From Pezizomycotina sp. ARF18 (lineage: Eukaryota; Ascomycota), in the NCBI GenBank assembly GCA_002224055.1, contig AZLU01000084.1:1-55724 (forward strand): a DNA stretch of 55,724 nucleotides, read 5' to 3'. Shown piece by piece: positions 45,807 through 55,724 of this stretch (positions are counted from its first letter, which is position 1; each line of letters begins with the position of its first letter). A program made the position numbers and the translations under genes. The notes under the pieces are model-generated. The model searched no databases. It was not told the origin of the DNA and saw only the letters and a program-made list of their open reading frames with translations.

Positions 45807-47477
45807 TCATTCCTTAGTCTTGATTATCTTTTTTAGCTCCACTTTGGAGTGCGTTAAAACACCTTCTCGCTCAATCTCCATCGCCTTCTGAATCTCCATC
45901 TCAGATTCACGTAACATTTCCTTGCCTGCCGAACCTGATAATTGACTCTTCGCTGTCCCCTGCGAACTGCTTCTGCCCTGTCTCTTAGCGCCTTCTGTTC
46001 CTCTCTTCCTCGGTCATCTTATCGTTAGAACCCGCATTTGCTGCTGCGGCGGCCCCGTCTTCGGGAAGAGTCTTAACGTAGTCGGCTAGGATCTCTCTCT
46101 CCTGTCTCTTGGCACGGCTACGTATCTGATGTCGCATGATATAGAGCTCGGTAGGGTGAGGTCGGTGGTATCTCTGGCGAGGCCGGCTGTGCTTTTGAGG
46201 AGTTTCCGGAGGTCGCTCTCACGAGTTTCTATGCTAGCTTTTGTCCCTATCAGAGTTCATGGTTATTTAGCATTTATGCCTTGAATCTGAAACATCGTAA
46301 GTATAGTAGCGGCACTTACTAGTTATATAGTCCCTATAATACTTCTCCCTATCCTTATCGGTAACTTTGATATCCTTCATCTCTGGCTCTTTCTTGAATT
46401 TTCGCTTGAATTCTGGCCAGTACAGCTTTGGTGTAGCGTTTGTCTCTAAGAAACGTAGATAGGGTATACGAGGCTAAAATAAGATGCGATAATAATTAAT
46501 ATAGGCATAGACCGGTTTATGTTATGTAATTTCAACAATGTTGTAACTTACATCAACCTTGACTTGCTTCTCTTTCTCGGCCTTCAGTTGCGCCATTCGA
46601 TCTCGGCTCCACTCGCCAAAGACTTCCTTGCGTTTCTTTGTATTCGGAAGCACTGTATTTTTTTTTTTTTTGTTTTTGAGACGTTAGCTGCAGACAGGCA
46701 GCATGGGCTGGTTCGGAATTTTTGGAGACATACAAACATAACGTCCATCTCAACCATTTGTGGCATCTCCTTCTCCCATGTGCTGTATGGGTTGACGTTC
46801 AAGTCGTTCAGCATTTCCTTGAACATCTTGACGCTTTCTTCCGCCGTCAAATCATCGCCGTCATCCTCTCCGAGATCTTGTTTCGTCAAGGCCGAATTCT
46901 TCAGCCATAGCCCGCATCTGCCAAGCGATATCATCTTCGCCAAATTCAACAGCTCCTCCTTCGTTGGTTTTTAGACGTTTGTAGTCGTGCTCGTCCATGT
47001 CTTCGTCTTCATCATAGTAGTCCTCGTCATCTTCCTTCTATCTCTCTTCGTCTTCTTCCGCAAATGCAGCCGCCGGTCTCCTCGACGCCATTGAACCTTC
47101 TCCATCTAAGCCTCCAGGAGCTTTGAAAGCCTCGTAGCCTTCGCCATTGTCCTGTTCCACTGCTTGTGGCCTGTGTTCCGATACCGCGGCCTTTTCCAGT
47201 TTCTTTTTCGTCACGCGCTCCTTTTCAGCTGCCGTTCCTCGTCGATCGTAAGGAATTTCATCTTCTCCATAGCCTTCATCACACCGTCTGGAGGTGTGTA
47301 TAGAGATACTTTGGTTTCTAGATTGTGGACAAACCGATTTCCCTGGCTTGTTGTCACGAGAACCAAGGGTGAGCATCTGGGATCTCGCGCCTATAGAAAA
47401 CGAAAAAAAAAGAAAAAGGGAAAGGTTAGTAACTGTCGCAGTAAATAAACGATCAGAAGATAAAAGGAAACTATTCT

Positions 47478-47513
<36 letters not shown>

Positions 47514-48169
47514 GCGCAATGTGGAGAGCAATTGACTTTGTCTCGGCCTGTCGCCTTGTTTTGCGGTAGGCCCGACGCTGCCGTTGCTGGAATGAGGAGT
47601 GGGCTCCACCGCGATGGAAACTGCCCCTACTCGGCCGCCATGCCAGGCGGAAATGACCACCACCAAACTCCTCTTCGTAGCCGGCGTACCTGCGGGTAGC
47701 CACCCCTCCCAAAGCCTCCAGGAGCGAATCCGTATCCGAGAACAGGGCCCGATCCTGGCGCTGGCGGATAGTTGCCCATTGGGGAACCATCTGGCCGAGG
47801 CGGAAGCCCCTGGGGCTTAGGCAGAAGACCTGCGCTGGCAGGCGCAGGCCTACGGGCGCTTGAGGGGCCTGGTCTGGTGTATGTCGAAGTCTTCGTACTC
47901 GCATTATAGTAGTATGTATGGCCTGTGAAAGGGGGAGTTGTAGTAAATCCAGGCAAAAAAAAAAAAAAAAAAAAGAATGAGCGCTGAAGAAAGACACAAA
48001 TATATCGGTTCCTTCTCTCTTCTTCTCCTTCAGTCTTTTTAGATTGTTCCCGCATGTCTCCTGTAAGCGGGAGGGATATGAGAGGTTCCTCTGACCTGTG
48101 GGTGCTTTGTGCTCAGTCCAGCCAGGCGCAATGGTGGTAGATTTGGGAGTTATGAGGCCAAGACGCCAT
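45807..48169 (-). CDS. WW-FF domain splicing/transcription factor (Urn1/Dre4/TCERG1-like), frame-broken
   Basis: Proteins with WW and FF domains link spliceosome and RNA polymerase II. Exon 1 (ATG at ~48169) reaches APGWTEHKAPTG and a GTCAGA donor. Exon 2 starts GHTYYYNASTKTSTYTRPGP, completing the WW domain, then a Pro/Gly-rich linker. After an intron with T31 comes a second WW-like unit, VTTS-GNRFVHNLETKVSLY, with PPDGVMKAMEKMKF. An acidic block with MDEHDYKRLKT follows, then DDIAWQMRAMAEEFGLDETR. The FF region has SVKMFKEMLNDLNVNPYSTW, KKRKEVFGEWSRDRMAQLKA, IPYLRFLETNATPKLYWPEF and KRKFKKEPEMKD. The end is EMEIQKAMEIEREGVLTHSK with a stop at 45809-45807. Many frame breaks. It diverges from COQ5. 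Confidence 0.85.
47480..47510. repeat. T31 tract in an intron of the WW-FF gene
   Basis: Thirty-one T on the plus strand, so a run of A on the gene's sense strand. A second run, A20 at about 47955-47974, lies in the intron that splits the first WW domain. Confidence 0.85.
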
Positions 48170-48649
48170 GAGCTGCTGAAGGAAACGCGTCAATAATCCG
48201 GTTCGGAGGTTGTAAAGTAAGAGTTAAGAGAGATAGTAGTGTGCTGTCGTTGAGAACTAGGTCCACGCCGGTCTGCGATCGGGTTAAGTCGTGAACGGGA
48301 TCTGGAAGTGAAGAACGGCAAGCTTACTTTTGCTAGCTTGAGAGAGAGAGTAAGGAATAACTGTCAGTAAATCTTTTTTTTTTTTTTTTTCTTCTTTCTT
48401 CTATACTGGTGCAGAGCCTCACATTTTATTTTTTTATTTTGAGACGAAAATGATCCGAACAAAAGGACTCAATCATTTTTAACTTTTAACCGACGCGCCC
48501 ATTCCTCAATCATTCATTTATCAAACCATCCACCACAGATACGAGGGAGGCTTTCCCCTCCACTCTCCAGCTCAGTGTAAACGCTATCCTCTAGGATCTC
48601 TCTTCCGCAGTTGATATAAGAAGCAATCCTTATTCTCCTCCCAAAAAAA
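48170..48649. promoter_or_regulatory. Divergent promoter of the WW-FF gene and COQ5
   Basis: A 480-bp spacer between two divergent starts. It contains T18 at about 48373-48390, and pyrimidine-rich DNA at 48550-48640 just before the COQ5 start. No coding frame. Confidence 0.5.
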
Positions 48650-50139
<1,490 letters not shown>

Positions 50140-50811
50140 ACCCTGTCAACTCCACCATATATAAATATTGGAAAACGCTTATGAAAATACGCATAAACTG
50201 TATATTACCGGGTTTCTTTTTCCACCCACACGCATATACAGGCGCAATAATTCAAGGATATCTTGGTCACCCAGGATTACGTTGTCTCACATGGCGAATT
50301 GCATATTTTCGTTGGCTTTGCATCTCTGCAGAATTTGGACTGTTTATGTACTAACTTCGAGGCACACTGTGAATGCCCCCCAGCGGGGCCTGCAGCTTGA
50401 TGTCCCCCGGAATGAGATTTGTGCACAAGTCTCTGCTGGAAACATTGGACCTCCCACCTCTTTCTCTTTCCTCCTCCTCAATCTTTCAGACTTATGAAAT
50501 TACAGCTTGGGTCGACTTGTGGCCAATGAATAACGGTAAGGTTGTACCTAAGTTGAGTAAAAAACAAAAAGAAAAAAAAAAGCCGGCCGACCATGCAGCC
50601 TACAGATCATGCAACGGTTCAAAATGCAAATCGCTTGGCTTTGCGAACCGGGGATGGACTTCTTAGTAGTCATAATCATAGAACGAGGAGGGCAAGGATA
50701 GAGACCTTGCAGAGCAAGATACATCCCATTGAGCTTTTCGAGTTTTGTTGACCGATCATCATTTACATTTATTTTTAGAACCGAATCTGCAAAGCAAGAG
50801 ATTGGCAAAAA

Positions 50812-50853
<42 letters not shown>

Positions 50854-51230
50854 CCTCTTGCTGAGCAAAGCGTAAAGCAAGGTGTTCCCATTGACAGCGT
50901 GGTCATGTTACACCTCTCTTCGTGGCCATCTCTCAGGCCACAATAGGTTTTGTCAAACGTATCCGGAGGCGTATATGAAAACACATCAACCTACGTAGGA
51001 AAAACATAAAGGTCAGCAGTTATAAAACCCTGGATGTCTGCTGGATCCCTAGCTTCGGTCCTTTCTAGACAGAATCTTCTCCTTCACCCATATATTTCTC
51101 GCAATTTCGGATACCTTCGATCTATTCTTTTCTCAGTTTCAATCTTGAAGAAATTCAAATAGACAATCTCGCCGGTCGTATATATTTCCTGCAATCAACC
51201 TCGTCTGAGGTAACATTTTACTCCCGTTAT
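50140..51230. other. Spacer with T40 tract, no firm gene
   Basis: A run of 40 T (50814-50853), the longest in the window. Around 50240-50350 the plus strand has a coherent-looking stretch (VTQDYVVSHGELHIFVGFAS), and the minus strand at 50990-50850 has one (PPDTFDKTYCGLRDGHEER). Neither has a recognisable family or exon pair, so I do not call a gene. Confidence 0.4.
50814..50853. repeat. T40 homopolymer
   Basis: Forty consecutive T on the plus strand in a spacer about 675 bp beyond COQ5. Confidence 0.9.
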
Positions 51231-51720
51231 AAGGTCCCAAATCTTCGTCCGAACAAAGCATCTTCAGGAGGTATTCTCACGCTTTAAATTCTTTTTATAT
51301 AATTCGACCAATTTCTTAGGGTAATTGGCGTACGAGTGCTGAGGTCGTGCAGATACGTCCAAAGCCTTTGGTTGGCTGCCTGGGGGTCATGCGTAACCCC
51401 ACTCATTCCAAGGTAGTTATTTCACGGGTGTACGATATCCACTGGCCAGCGCTACATATCTGTAGATGTAGGGGTAGTCTCTACTGATTGCAGAGAACCC
51501 GCTGAGGTATTCATTTCCTTTGCTTCCGGTATTTAACGTCTCCAGCCCACACCATTCTCATCTTTCGACACACATCTTGGTCGTCAAATCTTTTTTTTTT
51601 TTTTGGGAAATTAATTTACAGGTAACAAAAAAAAAAAAAAAAAAAAAATCAACGTTAAGATTGGGCACTCCTCGACAATTCTCCCTCAGGAACCCCCTCT
51701 GAACGACGATGTCGAATTTA
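51210..51720 (+). CDS. Possible unknown small gene, exons uncertain
   Basis: CT-rich DNA (51060-51200) typical of fungal promoters precedes open segments on the plus strand: KVPNLRPNKASSG near 51230, a GTATTC...TTCTTAG intron-like gap (51272-51320), and then TSAEVVQIRPKPLVGCLGVM with RNPTHSK to a GTAGTT site near 51413. Downstream, HSSTILPQEPPLNDDVEFIQ near 51665 also reads as protein. The segments do not join cleanly in frame, and I recognise no family. A T14 and an A22 run separate them. It may be a real small gene with frame breaks, or chance. Confidence 0.22.
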
Positions 51721-54365
51721 TACAAATAATCTATTGACGATAACGTCTGTCCATTTCTGACTGGCTCAATGGACGGAAAGGGACTGGGTCGAAGTCTTTT
51801 TCTTTTTCCTTTTTTTTTATTCCCTCTTTCACCCTTTTCTCCTCTGGCTGCTTCGCTGGCAGCCTGGCAGCCAGTCAGTCTCCGCTTAGGACGCTTCCAA
51901 TAACAACGGCGACCATCGAACGTATACCACACCACCCTCTTTAATTAAACTACCGCATCAGGTCCTCCTCGGAGGCCGGATTGACGACGATGACTACTAG
52001 TATGGTGATAGTATTCATCGACCAAGGCAGAAACTGATATAGGTCCAAAGTCAACTTGGATAAAATTTTCCTAGAAAGGTACTAGTTGTTGACCATTTTC
52101 CTGCCGAGCTTAAACATACACCAAAAACTTGCTCAATCATATCTACGTTAAGTCGAAGCTCCCGAATTGCGCTTTGAGTTGCTTTTCACGCGTTTCGTGT
52201 CTCATCGCTCTCCATGAGACTTCCCTTTTCCTCAGATTCGCTTAACTTGTCTTTTTTTTCCTCTCTCAAAAAAGAAAGAAAGAAAAAGGCCTCTATGCTT
52301 TACCGTCTTCTTTCTTGTTATCTAGCTCGCAAACTTGCTTATTCCCCAGCGCCGTCTAAAAAAGTTTTCTCTTGTGATTTGCTAACGTCAAATATATGTT
52401 CTTGCTGACCTCTTATACTGTATTATCAGCTACTTAGCTTCTATTCGTCACAGAGGAGCCGGCGAGATCGGAGTCGAATCAAATAGTCACAATCTCCGTG
52501 ACTAGCGCTACTACAATCTAGTAGTTTGACTGTCGACTTGAACGTTGCTTTTCATGGACGGAAAAGAAGAAAGAAAAGAAATTACTTATTAGGTTACGAC
52601 AATTCATGCTCAACACACCAGTCCTTTTTTTTCCCGGGTTCTTTTTCTTTCCAAAGAATTCAGGAGGCTATAACGGAATAGCAGCAGCAATACGAAGAGG
52701 TAAGCTTATTGAGGGGAAGAGAGAGAGAGAGAGAGATTAGCCCCAGTTTTTTTTTTTTTTTTTTCGTACGTTATTTTATTTGTTTATTGCTCGTCTATTT
52801 ATTTATTTATTTATTTAATATTATTAAATGGTGGAATAAAAAATTTTTCATATGCTCCCACTCTACCGAGCTTTCGGGCTTTCCTTGGCAAGTTCCAACT
52901 TTTCGGTGATGGGTGAGTTGGCAGTTCCTTTTCTACCACCACGACCACACCCACTATTACTCCCAGTATTATTCCCTAGTAGTCTCTACTCTCTCTCTCT
53001 CTCTGCTCTCACTCTCTGCTCTTGCTATTCTATCTCTTTCTGTCTTTCTTCCTTTCTTTTTTCTCTCTATTTTTCTATTTTTACTCAATGTCGTTCAATG
53101 TTCCCCCTTTTCCCCCCGCTCGACCCCTCCTTTTTTTTTTTCTCTCTATCAAATCCGTTGAGTGATCGTTAGGGATGCCAATCTACGGAAAGAGGAACTA
53201 TGGAAAGAAGAAGAAAAAAAAGCGTAAAAAATTTTCAAAGCCTAGCGTCTATCCTTAATCTAGGATTGACGCTTAATTTCTTCTCCTTCGTCATATATTT
53301 CTCTAATGCTTTTCTTTTCTTATTCTTCGTGAAACTACTAGTTTGCCACAACGTTAGCTTCTCCATGGCTCCGGTGCTTCCCCTAAACTCAAAAGAGATA
53401 TACTAGATTACTTGTGCTTTGCTCGTGTCATCTTGGCGGAGCACGGTATATCTCGTTGTCAAAGCTCGAGGGATTCTTGCTTCTACGCTACTGTAGATAC
53501 AAAGTATTCCTCTCGTCATCACTCTTCTTTGGTGTTCATTACTCGTTCCATCATTATTCCCCCCCCCCTTTTGGGTCCCCTTTCTCCGGAATTCCCACCC
53601 TTTGGAGCCATATCCTCTTTCAAGCCCTTTTACGAAAGCGGAGTTTTTACTCTCGCTTCGCAGGCTTTTCCTTTCCGCCAATTGAAAAAAAAAAAAAAAA
53701 AAAAAAATAGTGTTACCCAAGATGGCCTGTGCGTAAGAGGATGCACACATGCACATGAAGCAGCACGTTCCCAGCAATAGCAGGTATGCTTCGAAAACCT
53801 TTACCCGGGAATTAAACAACAAAGAATGTACTATACACTTTTTCTCTATCAGAGCCCGAGTTTCTGTCTTAGCACGTTTGCTTGAGCCTCATACCTGAAA
53901 AAGCAAAAACTAACATTTCATTGACCATGTCGCTAAATCAAAGAGCTACATACATGCTTATAAAAAATTTTCAGCAAGGAAGAATTAAATAACAAACCAA
54001 ACAAATTTCGATCGCGTTCAAAGAGTATGCTAATATCAAAAAGAGGAATTAAAAAAAGAAGAAATGGAAGAAGAAGGAGGTTGAAAGGGCAGTAGCGGGA
54101 AAGAATTGTGGATTTTTAAAAGTGAGAGGTATGGTATGAATGAGAGAAAGAGATAAAAGATGGGAGTCAAACTTGCAAAATACAATCTTTCATGACGGCG
54201 GGAGGATGAGGGAAAGGAATGGGTTTTCGATGGCTATATCCTCCAAACTTTCGCTGTTTTGGACGATATGATTTATAGGAAGAGAAAATATTGATACTTC
54301 AAGGAAGGAACGCAGAGTTGAGTGAGAGAAGAGGACTTTGACTACTCTTCAAAGGCTCTTCATCT
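51721..54365. other. Gene-poor stretch, CT-rich with homopolymers
   Basis: Contains T17 near 52748-52764, (TTTA)n at 52796-52818, CTCTCT repeats at 52985-53050, C9 at about 53561 and A23 at 53685-53707. The open frames are low-complexity Phe/Ser or Lys sequences. 54040-54330 is GA-rich. No gene was seen. Confidence 0.5.
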
Positions 54366-54715
54366 TTGCTATCTTCTGGGCGTTCAATTCCATTAGTTCA
54401 TTTTGAACCATTTTGGATGGCAACCTTCTCGTTTTCCGTTGACACTGGATTCCGGCCTTCCGACATCCACCTCGCGACTTTTTCCTTTGACGCATATAGC
54501 TTGCGGGTTGCTATATCGATCTTTGTGCATATGTTGCACTTGCCGGCTTTGGGCGGTTTCATAAACCAGTTTCATACCGCATGTTTCTCCAGTACGGTAC
54601 TCCTTTGCGCAATGCTGACGGAAACGACCCCATTTGAAACAATGGCAGTCGCGGAAGACGTTTTGCTCGTAAAGCACATGATGGTCGACAGTAATTATAG
54701 GAGTTGATATAAGTT
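54346..54715 (-). CDS. Cys/His-rich hypothetical protein, probable zinc binder
   Basis: From about 54710 the minus strand reads TPIITVDHHVLYEQNVFRDC, then HCFKWGRFRQHCAKEYRTGE and TCGMKLVYETAQSRQ. After a one-base shift near 54535 the next frame gives CNICTKIDIATRKLYASKEK, VARWMSEGRNPVST and NEKVAIQNGSK, with a stop near 54408. The cysteines form CxC, C, C and CxxC pairs that look like metal ligands. Similar small proteins with a DCxC...W...HC...CG...C..C layout and a coiled C-terminus occur as unnamed proteins in many Pezizomycotina. The start probably lies in an upstream exon that I could not place. Function unknown. Confidence 0.5.
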
Positions 54716-54719
54716 ATGA

Positions 54720-55724
54720 GACGGGTTTGTCTAACGTTATAAATGTTAGTGTCAGGTACATACGAGAACGTATCAGATTGCGAAGGACTCTACTCGGACC
54801 TACCTTGCTGATTCAATCTTCGTTCGAGAAGAGGCCTGTCGACAAAGTCAACGAAGGGTGGGATGGTGCCTTGAAGAGGCTATAGGTATAATGATGGTTC
54901 TTCAAGGAAGTTCTTTGTAGGCCGGACGATACGACCAAGGCAGAAAGGGTTGAGGATGGAAGATATGTGCAGTTGATGATAAAAGTGAGGTAGAAGTGAG
55001 GTTGATGGTGGAAGTTGCTGTTGCTCTCCGAGGTATGCTTTGGATGTTCGAATGAAGGGAGGCAGAGGAGTCCTGGCCTCATATTTATGTTCTCATTTCT
55101 TGCTAATGCCTTCTTCTTCGCCTTGACTATTTTAGAACACTTCTTTCTATGATAACTAGACCTGCTTTGCGTCTTTCAAAGAAGGGTGGTTAAGAAAAGC
55201 ACTAAGTTGATGGACCCATACTCACCTTGGCCCCGCCCACCTTTCTTCTTCACTCTTCCTACCTCGTGGATTACAACTTCTCTACTCCAAATGGACAACT
55301 CATCGATCGCCATCGCTGTTCCTTCCCCGACCCTGTTGTGTTTTCGTTTTCATCACTAGACTCGTCGAAAGTTGGCGAGGAAGTTTGGTACTGCAACATG
55401 CATCCCAGGTTCGTTTCGAAGTTTCGATCCGATGCAGTTCTTTTCTCTCGAACGGATTCATTTTACAACCTCCGATAGAGGGGGCAAAAATCCCTCAATG
55501 GCTCTCAATGCATCGAGGGGAGAACTGTCTCTCATTTCCGTCTCTTCAGCCGTGTTTTTCTGGACGTTTATACGTTTTCTTTTCTTCTACAACTCGAATG
55601 AACGGCACTGTTGGCAGCGGTCTCCCTCGCAAAATCGGTTAAATACTGAAAGGTCACAACGGAAAAAGAAATATCAACACCAAGATTTCGACGGAGCAAG
55701 TGGATCTTCCTACCTAGCACGTGA
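54720..55724. other. Right-end spacer, no gene seen
   Basis: Short open frames on both strands show no family resemblance. A CACGTGA sequence ends the window at 55718-55724. It may hold upstream exons of the Cys-rich gene or the promoter of a gene beyond the edge. Confidence 0.4.

Overview
The window looks like nuclear DNA of a filamentous ascomycete (Pezizomycotina). Genes carry short introns of about 60-130 bp with GT...AG ends and TACTAAC-like branch sites. Coding exons are GC-richer than the AT-rich spacers. The gene set is typical of these fungi: multi-membrane GT90 glycosyltransferase, GT21 ceramide glucosyltransferase, Rec114-like protein, mitochondrial intermediate peptidase, ARFRP1-type GTPase and a U2 snRNA. 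Species cannot be told from the sequence. I saw no transposon, CRISPR array, tRNA or biosynthetic gene cluster.

Layout from left to right: an unknown partial minus-strand gene (1-~270); NDUFAF7-like methyltransferase (-, 1.7-3.4 kb); degraded LRR protein (+, 5.6-7.9 kb); GT90 glycosyltransferase (+, 8.9-11.9 kb); a gene-poor stretch (12-15.6 kb); histidine phosphatase (+, 15.6-17.3 kb); ceramide glucosyltransferase (-, 18.3-19.8 kb); BET1 SNARE (-, 21 kb); argininosuccinate lyase (+, 22.2-23.8 kb); ARFRP1/Arl3 GTPase (+, 24.4-25.3 kb); Rec114-like protein (-, 25.8-27.9 kb); aspartokinase (-, 28.9-31 kb); a small unknown protein (-, 32.2-32.4 kb); GPATCH1 (-, 33.1-35.2 kb); U2 snRNA (-, 36.0-36.2 kb); mitochondrial intermediate peptidase (+, 36.6-38.9 kb); HhH-GPD glycosylase (-, 39.4-41.0 kb); class I/II aminotransferase (+, 41.6-43.6 kb); DUF2462 protein (-, 43.9-44.3 kb); WW-FF splicing factor (-, 45.8-48.2 kb); COQ5 (+, 48.7-50.1 kb); a mostly gene-poor right end with one Cys-rich hypothetical protein (-, 54.4-54.7 kb).

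The genes are ordinary housekeeping functions and do not form one pathway. Loose themes are amino-acid metabolism (argininosuccinate lyase, aspartokinase, aminotransferase), mitochondrial function (NDUFAF7, MIP, COQ5), Golgi/secretory functions (GT90, ceramide glucosyltransferase, BET1, ARFRP1) and RNA splicing (GPATCH1, U2 snRNA, WW-FF protein).

The dominant oddity is that nearly every conserved gene is broken by single-base indels while its catalytic motifs and splice sites stay intact. Where I could compare codons with the family consensus, most breaks are loss of one base from a run of identical bases. This fits uncorrected assembly error better than mass pseudogenisation. The second oddity is the number of very long A/T homopolymers (up to 40 nt), confined to introns and spacers. 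I did not find a convincing undescribed multi-gene system. The best leads are two small unknown proteins, a GPATCH1 with no visible G-patch core, a 13-nt micro-exon in the GTPase, and a perfect hairpin beside a tetranucleotide repeat.
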